Assembly: GCA_002293125.1 (NCBI GenBank)
Contig: DBCR01000046.1
Coordinates: 1-12,667, forward strand
Direction: 5' to 3'
Length of the DNA: 12,667 bases
DNA from: Opitutia bacterium UBA953
GTDB taxonomy: Bacteria > Verrucomicrobiota > Verrucomicrobiia > Opitutales > UBA953
Part shown: one piece after another, positions 1 to 6,867 of the stretch
Layout of the letters: each line of letters starts with the position of its first letter
How positions within the stretch are numbered: position 1 is the stretch's first letter
Program-made: the position numbers and the translations under genes
The notes under the pieces: generated by a model
What the model was told of the DNA's origin: nothing
The model's input: the letters and a program-made list of their open reading frames with translations, nothing else
The model's database searches: none

Positions 1-1
1 G

Positions 2-1192
2 CGCTGGGAGGGCGAGGCTCCGGCTGGCACGATTCGCCAGGTAGCTTTCTCCGGTAACTACGACCGTTTCACGGCCCTTTCCGCCGATGGTAAGCTCCAC
101 CGCTGGAGCGTCGAGGACCACCACCCGGAATCTTCTTGGGGCGCGTTCTTCGGCAAGATCTGGTACGAAGGCGCCACTGGTCCAGATTACACCTGGCAGT
201 CCAGTTCTGGTTCAGATGAGTTCGAGGCGAAGTATTCGATGATGCCGCTCATCTATGGCACGGCCAAGGGTACCTTCTTTGCGCTGCTCTTCGCCCTGCC
301 GATCGCGCTCACCGCGGCGGTCTACGTCTCCCAGTTCCTTCGCCCGGAATACCGTCAGGTGGTCAAGCCGGTCATGGAGATCATGGCCTCGCTGCCTTCC
401 GTGGTCCTCGGATTCCTTGCCGGCCTCTGGCTCGCCCCGCTCGTCGACCCGCGGCTGATCTCTATTTTCTGCGCCGTGGGCATCCTCGCTCCCGCGGCCT
501 TGTTCGCCGGCTTCCTCTGGTCCGCTCTACCCCAACCGGTCCGCCGCCAGGTCAAGCCCGGCATGGAGTTCCTCTGGTTGCTGCCTTTCCTCGCCCTGTG
601 CGCCACCCTCGCCTGGCAGGCTGGTCCGGCCGTCGAAGCCGCCTTCTTCACCGTGAAGGACACCGTCAGCGGACTGCCGATCGCCGATTTCCGCGAATGG
701 TGGCGCCAGACGACCGGCGAGACCTACGACTCGCGCAACTCCCTCGTGGTCGGCTTCGTGATGGGCTTCGCGGTCATCCCGATCGTCTTCACCATCGCCG
801 AAGATTCCCTTTCCAACGTCCCTGACTCCCTGATCTCCGGCTCTCTCGCCCTCGGCGCCAGCCGCTGGCAGACGGTCTGGAGCGTCGTGGTCCCCACGGC
901 CATCTCGGGTATCGTCTCCGCCATCATGATCGGCTTCGGCCGCGCGATCGGCGAGACGATGATCGTCGTGATGGCCACAGGCAATACCGCCGTCATGGAG
1001 GCTAACCCTTTCAGCGGGATGCGCACGCTCTCCGCCAACATCGCGGTGGAGCTGCCTGAGGCCGCCGTCGGTCACACCCACTTCCGCGCGCTCTTTCTCG
1101 GAGCGTGCTGCCTCTTCCTGCTCACCTTCGTGATCAACACCCTCGCGGAAATCCTCCGCCAGCGCCTGCGTGAGCGCTATAAAGTCGTCTAA
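2..1192 (+). CDS. pstC: Phosphate ABC transporter permease PstC (5' partial)
   Basis: Inner-membrane permease subunit of the high-affinity phosphate importer, pairing with PstA. The reading frame is open from base 2, 79 codons before the first ATG pair at 239, and those codons are family-like: a WD40-like stretch (residues ~12-35, including FTALSADGKLHRWS), then a GKIWYEGATGPDYTWQSSSG segment that runs straight into the first permease helix. The ATG at 239 is therefore not the start; the gene begins before the window. The visible part is 396 residues. About six hydrophobic segments follow, with MEIMASLPSVVLGFLAGLWL and an EAA-type cytoplasmic loop (GSLALGASRWQTVWSVVVP) that contacts PstB, then GRAIGETM. 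This long PstC with an N-terminal beta-propeller-like region is known in proteobacterial and related lineages. pstA follows after a single codon (taa-gcc-atg), so translation is probably coupled. Identity is very secure; the missing 5' end hides any Pho box. Confidence 0.95.
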   Translation, partial: RWEGEAPAGTIRQVAFSGNYDRFTALSADGKLHRWSVEDHHPESSWGAFFGKIWYEGATGPDYTWQSSSGSDEFEAKYSMMPLIYGTAKGTFFALLFALPIALTAAVYVSQFLRPEYRQVVKPVMEIMASLPSVVLGFLAGLWLAPLVDPRLISIFCAVGILAPAALFAGFLWSALPQPVRRQVKPGMEFLWLLPFLALCATLAWQAGPAVEAAFFTVKDTVSGLPIADFREWWRQTTGETYDSRNSLVVGFVMGFAVIPIVFTIAEDSLSNVPDSLISGSLALGASRWQTVWSVVVPTAISGIVSAIMIGFGRAIGETMIVVMATGNTAVMEANPFSGMRTLSANIAVELPEAAVGHTHFRALFLGACCLFLLTFVINTLAEILRQRLRERYKVV

Positions 1193-1195
1193 GCC

Positions 1196-2830
1196 ATGGC
1201 ATCCTCTTCTGATAGCAGCACGCCCCGCGGCGAACCTTGGGTCTGGTTTACCGGGCTCGGCCTGATCATCGGACTCGGCATGGTCCTCGGTCTGCTCACC
1301 TTGGTCATCCTTAACGGTGTCACGGTCTTCTGGGCCCCTCAGGTACCGGTCGCGCAGGTCGACGACGGCCGCACCATCATCGGTCAGCTCGCCCAGCGCC
1401 GCATCCGTGCCGGCTCGACGGCTGAGAACCCCCGTTACGAGCGTCAGTATCAGGTCGGACTTCGCGAACTGAACGGTAATTCCTACCTCTGGGTCGACGA
1501 AACCAAGATCAAGACTGAGGTCTTTCCCGCCGATGTCCTCGGTCTTGAGCGCGTCGAGCATGGTCCCGCGTTCGTCCGCCCGCAGTCCCTGCGTAAGTCC
1601 GACGGCAAGGTCGTCCCGATCACGGATCCGGCCTTCGAATCCGCTTTGCAGGCCGAGGTCGCCGCCGCGGCCGCGGTCCGCGAGAAATTCGAAGAGATCA
1701 CCCGCCATCGCATCGGCGACGTCAATCATGAGATGGATGAGGCCCGCGTGGCCCTCCGTCGTGCCGAGGACCTGAAGCTGGCCGACGAGATCGCCGTCCG
1801 CCGCCGTCAGATCGACGGACTCGAGGAACGTTTCGTCGTTCTCAAGGCCGAGGCCCAGAAGATCGTCAACGGCGGGGCGGTGGCCGTGCTCGATTCGAAG
1901 GACGCCGCGGGCCGCGAGGTCGCCATCCCGCTCACCCAGATCGTCCGCGCCTGGTTTCCGAACCGCCTCGACACCTGGGGTCGTACGCAGCTCTTCGCCT
2001 CGCGCTTGGGCGAGTTCATCTTCGATGAGCCTCGCGAGGCCAATACGGAAGGCGGCCTGATGCCCGCCATCTTCGGCACGCTCGTGATGACCGTCTTCAT
2101 GAGCCTGCTGGTCACGCCCTTCGGCGTCATCACCGCTATCTATCTTCGTGAATACGCCCAGAATGGTCCCATCCTGCGCGTCGTGCGCATCAGCGTGAAC
2201 AACCTCGCGGGCGTCCCGTCCATCGTCTTCGGCGTCTTCGGACTGGGCTTCTTCGTCTACGTCCTCGGCGGTTCGATCGACCAGCTTTTCTTCTCGGATC
2301 AACTGAAGTATAACAATAACACCCCGGTCTTCGGCACGGGTGGCCTGCTCTGGTGCTCGCTCACGCTCGCTCTCATGACCCTTCCGGTCGTCATCGTCGC
2401 CACCGAAGAAGCCCTCGCGGCCGTCCCGCGCGGCATGCGCGAGGCCTCTCTGGCCACCGGCGCCTCGAAGTGGCAGACGATCCGGGACATCCTGCTCCCG
2501 GCCTCCGCTCCGGGTATCCTGACGGGCGTCATCCTCGCTATGGCCCGTGGGGCCGGGGAAGTCGCCCCGCTGATGCTTGTCGGCGTCGTGAAGCTCGCCC
2601 CGACGTTGCCTTTCGACGGCAACGCGCCTTTCCTGCACTTGGACCGGAAGTTCATGCACCTTGGCTTCCACGTTTATGACCTAGGCTTCCAGTCGCCGGA
2701 CTCAGATGCCGCCCGCCCGATGGTCTTCGCGACCACGCTGCTGCTCATCGTCCTGATCGTCTGCCTGAACCTGGGCGCGATCACGATTCGCAACCGCCTT
2801 CGCGCTCGCTTCAAGGGCGCCTCCTTCTAA
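1196..2830 (+). CDS. pstA: Phosphate ABC transporter permease PstA, long form with coiled-coil insert
   Basis: Second inner-membrane permease of the phosphate importer. At 544 residues it is much longer than the ~300-residue E. coli PstA. Residues ~15-45 form a first membrane segment. Residues ~50-285 form a large extra domain, presumably periplasmic, whose middle (~146-224) is highly charged, rich in Ala, Glu and Arg, and looks like a helical hairpin or coiled coil. The permease core occupies ~290-535, with NNLAGVPSIVFGVFGLGFF, the EAA loop EASLATGASKWQTIRDILLP (416-435) that docks on PstB, and ARGAGEVAPLMLVG. Extended PstA proteins with N-terminal additions are known in other phyla, and the role of the extra domain is not established. 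The ATG lies three bases after the pstC stop with no Shine-Dalgarno sequence, so coupled translation is likely. Function is secure; the topology of the insert is inference. Confidence 0.95.
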   Translation: MASSSDSSTPRGEPWVWFTGLGLIIGLGMVLGLLTLVILNGVTVFWAPQVPVAQVDDGRTIIGQLAQRRIRAGSTAENPRYERQYQVGLRELNGNSYLWVDETKIKTEVFPADVLGLERVEHGPAFVRPQSLRKSDGKVVPITDPAFESALQAEVAAAAAVREKFEEITRHRIGDVNHEMDEARVALRRAEDLKLADEIAVRRRQIDGLEERFVVLKAEAQKIVNGGAVAVLDSKDAAGREVAIPLTQIVRAWFPNRLDTWGRTQLFASRLGEFIFDEPREANTEGGLMPAIFGTLVMTVFMSLLVTPFGVITAIYLREYAQNGPILRVVRISVNNLAGVPSIVFGVFGLGFFVYVLGGSIDQLFFSDQLKYNNNTPVFGTGGLLWCSLTLALMTLPVVIVATEEALAAVPRGMREASLATGASKWQTIRDILLPASAPGILTGVILAMARGAGEVAPLMLVGVVKLAPTLPFDGNAPFLHLDRKFMHLGFHVYDLGFQSPDSDAARPMVFATTLLLIVLIVCLNLGAITIRNRLRARFKGASF

Positions 2831-2844
2831 AAACAAACCACCTC

Positions 2845-3669
2845 ATGTCCCAGATCATGAACCCTCCGTCCTCCTCTCGCATCAAGGTCCGCCCCGCTAC
2901 CGAACGCGAGGGCCGCAAGGACTATATCACCATCAAGGATTACGGTTTCTGGTATGGCCAGAAGAAGGCCCTCGACGCCATCTCCCTCGACATCCCGGAG
3001 CGCCAGGTCATCGCCTTCATCGGTCCTTCTGGTTGCGGCAAGTCCACGCTGCTGCGCAACCTTAACCGCATGAACGACCTCGTCGATGGCATCAGTCACG
3101 AAGGGGATATCACCATCAACGGCCGTTCGATCTACGACCCCGGCCTGGAGGTCATCTCCCTCCGCCGCCGCGTCGGCATGGTCTTCCAGAAATCCAACCC
3201 TTTCCCGAAGTCGGTCTTCGAGAACGTCGTCTACGCCCTGCGCGTGGTCGGCGTCCGCGACCGTGCCGTCCTCGAGGAAGCCTGCGAGACCTCGCTCCGT
3301 AAGGCCGCGCTCTGGGACGAAGTGAAGGACCGCCTCGACGACAGCGCCCTCGGCCTGTCCGGCGGCCAGATGCAGCGTCTGTGCATCGCCCGCGCGATCG
3401 CCAACCGTCCTGAGATCCTCCTGATGGACGAGCCTTGCTCGGCCCTCGACCCGATCGCCACCGGTAAGATCGAGGAACTCATCCATGAGCTCAAGGAGCA
3501 GTTCACGATCGTGATCGTGACCCACTCCATGCAGCAGGCCGCCCGTGTCTCTGACCGCACCGCCTTCTTCTATCTCGGCAAGCAGATCGAATACGATACT
3601 ACCGAGAAGATCTTCATGAACCCGTCCCAAGCCCAGACCGAGGCCTACATTTCGGGCCGTTTCGGTTGA
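2845..3669 (+). CDS. pstB: Phosphate ABC transporter ATP-binding protein PstB
   Basis: Cytoplasmic ATPase that powers phosphate import through PstC-PstA. All nucleotide-binding motifs are visible in the 274-residue product: Walker A GPSGCGKST (60-68), Q-loop VFQKSNPFP (113-121), signature LSGGQMQR (171-178), Walker B ILLMDEP (191-197) and switch His227 in VTHSMQQAARVSD. The RNLNRMNDLV segment after Walker A, the YDPG loop and the IEYDTTEKIFMNP end are characteristic of PstB rather than other ABC ATPases. The N-terminus carries ~27 residues before the core (MSQIMNPPSSSRIK...), slightly longer than E. coli PstB. The start sits 14 bases after pstA in an A-rich spacer (aaaacaaaccacctc) without a Shine-Dalgarno sequence. 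It belongs to one operon with pstC, pstA and phoU. Confidence 0.97.
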   Translation: MSQIMNPPSSSRIKVRPATEREGRKDYITIKDYGFWYGQKKALDAISLDIPERQVIAFIGPSGCGKSTLLRNLNRMNDLVDGISHEGDITINGRSIYDPGLEVISLRRRVGMVFQKSNPFPKSVFENVVYALRVVGVRDRAVLEEACETSLRKAALWDEVKDRLDDSALGLSGGQMQRLCIARAIANRPEILLMDEPCSALDPIATGKIEELIHELKEQFTIVIVTHSMQQAARVSDRTAFFYLGKQIEYDTTEKIFMNPSQAQTEAYISGRFG

Positions 3670-3688
3670 TCTTTTAACATAAAATACC

Positions 3689-4342
3689 ATGCAACGCTTC
3701 TTCCACGACGAACTCCGCCAGCTCCGGGATGACCTCATCCTGATGGGTGAGCGTTCGCTCGATATGTCCCGCCTGGTGCTCCGCGCCGTCGAGACCGGCG
3801 ACGATTCCTTGGCCCTGCAGGTCCGCGGCATGGATGACCGCGTCGATGAGCTCGAGAAGCGCGTCGACCGCGAAATCATGCGCTACCTGACCCTCTTCGG
3901 TCCCATGGGCAGCGACGTCCGTCTACTGCTCGCTGCCCGCGACATCGGCCATGACCTCGAGCGTATCGCCGACGAGGCTTCGGTCATCGCCAAGCGCGCG
4001 ATGGTCATCTCCGAGCGCGGTCCCCTCAAGAATCTCCTGCACGTCCCCGCCGAAGGTATCATCGCCTGCGAAGTCCTGCGCCTCGCTATCGACAGCTTCA
4101 TCGAAGGCGACATCGCCAAGGCCCGCCTGGTCCTCGTGCGTGACGCTGAGATCGACGCCTTGAATCGTAAGAACTATGAAGAGCTTTTCGGCAAGGCCGG
4201 CGACACCACCAAGGTATCCGCCTCCCATGTCGAGCTGATCTTCATCTCCAAGGCCCTCGAGCGTATCGGCGATCATTCCAAGAATATCGCCGAACAGGTC
4301 ATCTTCCTCCTCTCCGGGGAAGACGTCCGTCACGCCCGCTGA
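3689..4342 (+). CDS. phoU: Phosphate signalling regulator PhoU
   Basis: Cytoplasmic negative regulator of phosphate uptake and of the PhoR-PhoB response, acting at the Pst transporter. The 217-residue product has the usual PhoU length and its two repeated three-helix units. Each unit carries the metal-binding E-x3-D type motif: LERIADEASVIAKRA (E91, D95) and LERIGDHSKNIAEQ (E191, D195). The N-terminus FFHDELRQLRDDLILMGERS matches the family opening. It is last in the pst operon, 19 bases after pstB, the usual position in many bacteria. The spacer is A/T-rich (tttaacataaaatacc) with no Shine-Dalgarno sequence. A terminator-like hairpin begins ten bases after its stop. No phoB or phoR is visible in the window, so the downstream signalling partner is unknown here. 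Confidence 0.95.
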   Translation: MQRFFHDELRQLRDDLILMGERSLDMSRLVLRAVETGDDSLALQVRGMDDRVDELEKRVDREIMRYLTLFGPMGSDVRLLLAARDIGHDLERIADEASVIAKRAMVISERGPLKNLLHVPAEGIIACEVLRLAIDSFIEGDIAKARLVLVRDAEIDALNRKNYEELFGKAGDTTKVSASHVELIFISKALERIGDHSKNIAEQVIFLLSGEDVRHAR

Positions 4343-4351
4343 GTCTTACAC

Positions 4352-4384
4352 AGGAAAGTCTCCCTTGTCGGGGGGCTTTCCTTT
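4352..4384 (+). terminator. Terminator-like hairpin after phoU
   Basis: Bases 4352-4364 pair with 4370-4382 in a 13-bp stem (two G-T wobbles, otherwise Watson-Crick) with a five-base loop ttgtc, followed only by a short T run (through 4384). It starts ten bases after the phoU stop and fits the end of the pst operon. The T run is short, so termination may be partial. The stem also overlaps the possible -35 region of the next gene. Confidence 0.7.
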
Positions 4385-4392
4385 GGTATGAT
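4384..4392 (+). promoter_or_regulatory. Extended -10 promoter for the holin-family gene
   Basis: The bases tggtatgat match an extended -10 element (TGn followed by TATGAT, five of six to TATAAT). Sixteen bases upstream the sequence ttgtcg gives a weak -35 (TTG matches) inside the terminator loop. The ATG of the downstream gene begins seven bases after the -10 hexamer, where transcription would be expected to start, so the message could be leaderless. Pattern match only; chance similarity cannot be excluded. Confidence 0.45.
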
Positions 4393-4398
4393 GCAGGC

Positions 4399-4848
4399 AT
4401 GGAAGTCGCACGACGTCTCGGAGTCTTGGTTCTGGAATGGGCATCCCTCGCCTTGGGTGTCTTCTTGGCGAAATATTTCGATTTCCTGACCTACGGCGAT
4501 CCGTTGACGCTCGGCGTCGTCGCGGTCGTGCTCGGGCTGTTCAACTCCTTCCTGCGTCCGTTCCTCCTGGCGATCTTCATGATCGTCTCGATTCCCATCC
4601 TAATCATCACCCTCGGCTTGGGTGCCTACCTGGTGCTCTTCGTGACCAATGGCGCCATCCTCGCCCTGACGGACAGCCTCATCAGGGACTTGCAGGTAAA
4701 GAGTTGGGCGATGGCTACCCTGACCATCTCCATCACTTCCTGGATGATCTCCTCTTCCGTCGGCATCGATCAGCTCAAGCCGCTGCGCCGGGCCAATGAA
4801 GCCAAGGCTAGTGCCCAGAAGGCCAAGGACGACGCCATCGATATCTGA
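4399..4848 (+). CDS. Phage holin family 4 / YvlD-like membrane protein
   Basis: Small integral membrane protein of 149 residues with about four hydrophobic segments (~7-26, 34-54, 57-92 possibly as two, 101-121) and a charged, Ala/Lys-rich C-terminal tail (125-149) likely in the cytoplasm. The core GLFNSFLRPFLLAIF, PILIITLGLGAYLVL and FVTNGAILALTDSLI matches the YvlD/phage_holin_4_2 family, whose conserved signature is N-x3-RP, P-x4-TLG and N-A-x4-LTD. The family is widespread in chromosomes. Despite its name it is usually not linked to prophages, and its function is unclear (in Bacillus it is tied to envelope stress regulons). No phage genes are nearby. It sits between the pst operon and the aminotransferase with no obvious operon partner. 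Family assignment is good; function is unknown. Confidence 0.85.
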   Translation: MEVARRLGVLVLEWASLALGVFLAKYFDFLTYGDPLTLGVVAVVLGLFNSFLRPFLLAIFMIVSIPILIITLGLGAYLVLFVTNGAILALTDSLIRDLQVKSWAMATLTISITSWMISSSVGIDQLKPLRRANEAKASAQKAKDDAIDI

Positions 4849-4885
4849 GAGGCGAGCAGGGGGGCGTTTCAGGTGTCGCATCCTT

Positions 4886-4903
4886 GTTCGCCGCAGGGCG
4901 AAC
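4886..4903. repeat. Small perfect hairpin in the 4849-5107 gap
   Basis: A seven-base inverted repeat (gttcgcc / ggcgaac) with a four-base gcag loop, 37 bases after the holin-family stop. There is no T run, so it is not a standard intrinsic terminator. It may still mark the 3' end of that message. Position suggests this, but nothing else does. Confidence 0.45.
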
Positions 4904-4907
4904 GCTG

Positions 4908-4935
4908 TTAGGGGCAAGGCTTTGCCTTGCACTCC
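4908..4935 (+). repeat. REP-like palindrome, copy C
   Basis: Begins ttaggggcaaggc, pairs gcaaggc with gccttgc across a ttt loop, and ends in actcc. It shares the taggggc arm with the copies at 4938, 6383 and 6868 but has a different stem sequence. It lies back-to-back with copy D in the same intergenic gap. A member of a short intergenic palindrome family by its arm, position and hairpin shape; it is the most divergent copy. Confidence 0.5.
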
Positions 4936-4937
4936 AT

Positions 4938-4970
4938 GGTAGGAGGGCGCGGCGTAGCCACGCCCCTACC
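4938..4970 (-). repeat. REP-like palindrome, copy D
   Basis: Both ends are ggtagg.../...cctacc, so the whole 33 bases form an imperfect hairpin around a central gta. Read on the minus strand it starts ggtaggggcgtggc, the same opening as copies A and B. The inner stem pairs ggc with gcc and gcg with cgc. It is three bases from copy C and 137 bases before the aminotransferase start. Confidence 0.6.
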
Positions 4971-5107
4971 TCGGGCCGCCCTGCGGCCGCCACCTGCCAC
5001 CCGTCTCTTTTGGTCTCTCTGGCCCTCCGGTCCTCACGCCCTCGAGCCCTCGTCTTCACTCAGTCTTGCCAATCCGCCGGGAGTCCTTTGCGTGAGGGCT
5101 CTAAGCC

Positions 5108-6298
5108 ATGTCGAATCCCGCTCTCTCCTCCTGGGCCCGTAACGTCGCCCCCTCACCGACCCTCGCCGTCGATGCTAAGGCGAAGGCCCTCAAGGCCGCC
5201 GGCAAAGACGTCGTCGGCTTCGGCGTCGGTGAGCCCGACTTCGACACCCCGCAGTTCATCAAGGATGCCTGCGCCAAGGCCTTGGCCGACGGGCAGACGA
5301 AGTATGCCCCCACGCCGGGCATCCCCGCTCTCCGTAAGGCCATCGCCGAAGACTACACCCGTCGCGGTTTCACCGGTATCGCCGACGCCAACGTCGTCGT
5401 CTCCCCGGGCGGCAAGATGTCCTGCTACCTCGCCATCCTCGCCACCATCAGCGCCGGCGACGAAGTCATCATCCCCGCTCCGTATTGGGTCAGTTACCCT
5501 GAGATGGTGAAGCTCGCCGGCGGCACGCCCGTCGTCGTCAACGCCGAGGACGTCACTGGTTTCAAGATCACCCCGGCCCAGCTGACCGCCGCGCTTACCC
5601 CGAAGACGCGCATGGTCATCATCAACAGCCCGTCCAACCCGACCGGCGCCGTCTACACCCGCGCCGAGCTCGAAGCCCTCGTGGCCATCTGCGTGAAGGC
5701 CAACGTTTGGATCATGTCCGACGAGATCTACGAGAACCTCGTCTATGACGGCCAGACCACCTGCAGCCCGGCGACCTTCTCGCCTGAAGCCGCCCGCCTG
5801 ACCATCACCGTCTCCGGCTACGCCAAGAGCTACTCCATGACCGGCTGGCGCCTCGGCACCCTCGTCGCCTCCGACAAGGCCCTCGCCGCCGCCGTGGCCG
5901 ACCTCCAGAGCCAGATCTCGTCCAACGCCACCACCTTCGCGCAGTTCGGCGCCCTCGCGGTGCACCAGCACCCCGACAAGGCCAGGGCCTCCCTCGCCGA
6001 GATGGGCGCCGTCTTCGATAAGCGCCGCCTCAACCTCCTCGCCGGTCTCAACGCCATCCCTGGCCTGACCTGCTACCGCTCGCAGGGTGCGTTCTACCTC
6101 TTCCCGAACATCAAGTCCTTCGGCCTGACCTCCACGCAGTTCGCTGACCGTCTGCTCGAGGAAGAACTCATGGCCGTCGTCCCTGGCTCCGCGTTCGGCT
6201 CCGAAGGCTACATCCGCCTCAGCTACGCGACCTCCGATCAGGTCATCGCCCAGGGCCTCGAGCGCCTCGGTCGTTTCTGCGCTAAGCTGAAGAAGTAA
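5108..6298 (+). CDS. Class I pyridoxal-phosphate aminotransferase (AspB type)
   Basis: Cytoplasmic PLP enzyme that moves an amino group between an amino acid (probably aspartate) and 2-oxoglutarate. The 396-residue product has typical length and every key feature of the fold-type I, subgroup I-gamma enzymes: GEPDFDTP (41-48), YAPTPGIPALRKAIA (66-80), SPSNPTGAVY with PLP-contact Asn177, SDEIYENLVY with Asp205 and Tyr208, the Schiff-base Lys240 in SGYAKSYSMTGWRLG, and the substrate-carboxylate Arg370 in GYIRLSYA. The ATG is preceded by a weak, rather distant gaggg. It stands alone between a palindrome-rich gap and a strong terminator. Aspartate is the likeliest substrate by resemblance to bacterial AspB, but related enzymes use prephenate, tyrosine or alanine, so no symbol is given. 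Confidence 0.92.
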   Translation: MSNPALSSWARNVAPSPTLAVDAKAKALKAAGKDVVGFGVGEPDFDTPQFIKDACAKALADGQTKYAPTPGIPALRKAIAEDYTRRGFTGIADANVVVSPGGKMSCYLAILATISAGDEVIIPAPYWVSYPEMVKLAGGTPVVVNAEDVTGFKITPAQLTAALTPKTRMVIINSPSNPTGAVYTRAELEALVAICVKANVWIMSDEIYENLVYDGQTTCSPATFSPEAARLTITVSGYAKSYSMTGWRLGTLVASDKALAAAVADLQSQISSNATTFAQFGALAVHQHPDKARASLAEMGAVFDKRRLNLLAGLNAIPGLTCYRSQGAFYLFPNIKSFGLTSTQFADRLLEEELMAVVPGSAFGSEGYIRLSYATSDQVIAQGLERLGRFCAKLKK

Positions 6299-6306
6299 CT
6301 TCGCCT

Positions 6307-6344
6307 AGGGGACACGTGGGCACGGTGACACGTGGACAAGGGGA
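6307..6344 (+). repeat. CACGTG tandem element, copy 1
   Basis: A 38-base element made of two 16-bp units with consensus GKGACACGTGGRCAMG plus a partial third unit. Each unit holds the palindrome CACGTG. It differs at one base from copy 2 (7577-7614). Its last bases overlap the first arm of the aminotransferase terminator. Copies 2 and 3 lie 1.3 and 1.8 kb downstream. Confidence 0.85.
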
Positions 6345-6369
6345 CGGCACCCGGTGCCGTCCTTTTTTT
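6342..6369 (+). terminator. Intrinsic terminator of the aminotransferase gene
   Basis: An inverted repeat ggacggcacc (6342-6351) / ggtgccgtcc (6353-6362) folds into a GC-rich stem of about eight base pairs with a small loop and is followed at once by seven T residues (6363-6369). This is the clearest Rho-independent terminator in the window and lies 44 bases after the aminotransferase stop. Confidence 0.9.
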
Positions 6370-6382
6370 GTGCCTGGATCGA

Positions 6383-6411
6383 GGTAGGGGCACGACCGCG
6401 TCGTGTCCTAG
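6383..6411 (+). repeat. REP-like palindrome, copy A
   Basis: A 29-base unit starting ggtaggggcacgac and ending gtcgtgtcctag. Nine base pairs form a stem (one G-T) around the loop cgc. It lies three bases beyond the stop-codon end of the minus-strand gene at 6414-6815. Its closest relative, copy B, sits on the other side of that gene in the opposite orientation. Confidence 0.75.
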
Positions 6412-6413
6412 CT

Positions 6414-6815
6414 TCAGCCGCGGGTGAAAGCGTCGGGTGGCGTCACGCTGAATCTGCCCATGTCGAAGCGCAGGCCCTCCGTGGTGAACGGGGTGACGTC
6501 GTCACCCGGTACATAGCAGAATTCCAGCGTATACTCCTTACGATTTGAGATGAAGAGAATGACGAACGCGCCGGACTTTTCACCGGACCAGTAAGCTTCG
6601 CCTGCGCTAATGACTGCACGACTTAGCGAGGTGAGATCAACCGAGGCGATGCCTTCGATAAAGAATCCGCAGCTATGCTCTCCCATTCCACTATCGTACG
6701 ATTTGGTGATCTTTAGGGAGATATCCTGAGGAACGCTGATTCGTTCTCGAATCAGCTTCATGGCTTCGTCGTGGAAGACCTTGCGGGATTCGGAGGTGGT
6801 TTCCTTGCTTTTCAC
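6414..6815 (-). CDS. Hypothetical protein, 133 residues, lower-GC
   Basis: I do not recognise this protein. The product is soluble, without signal peptide or membrane segment. It has a charged helical N-terminus (residues ~1-27), then alternating short strands (DISLKITKSYDSG, CGFFIEGIASVDL), a helix with a Trp (SAGEAYWSGEKSG), then FVILFISNRKEYTLEFCYVPGDD, and a basic end. An alpha-beta fold is plausible. The start is a GTG at 6815 with no ribosome site; an in-frame stop lies about 13 codons upstream, so the true start may differ. GC is clearly lower than in neighbours: 59 of 120 bases in two sampled 60-base lines (6541-6600 and 6661-6720), against 39 of 60 in a line of the aminotransferase. 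It is flanked by inverted palindromes A and B. Transfer is likely; function is unknown. Confidence 0.6.
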   Translation of the reverse strand: MKSKETTSESRKVFHDEAMKLIRERISVPQDISLKITKSYDSGMGEHSCGFFIEGIASVDLTSLSRAVISAGEAYWSGEKSGAFVILFISNRKEYTLEFCYVPGDDVTPFTTEGLRFDMGRFSVTPPDAFTRG

Positions 6816-6867
6816 GACAAGGCGATGGTGTCCCGGTGCTAGGCCGGGTCAACAGGGGATGGGATCA

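Noticed and set aside
239..241. ATG at 239 as the start of pstC
   Set aside because: The frame is open to base 2 and the upstream 79 codons carry conserved PstC sequence leading into the first permease helix.
527..2671. A 714-codon open frame on the minus strand antisense to pstC and pstA
   Set aside because: It is extremely rich in Asp, Glu, Arg and Gly, has no family features, and arises from the high-GC third-position bias of the secure pst genes on the other strand.
4399..4848. A phage remnant, because of the holin-family label
   Set aside because: The YvlD-type branch is a common chromosomal membrane protein, and no lysis, tail, capsid or integrase gene is near.
4884..5510. Plus-strand open frame across the 4849-5107 gap into the aminotransferase
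   Set aside because: It runs through palindromes and then out of frame through the aminotransferase. Ser/Pro/Arg-rich composition marks it as a shadow.
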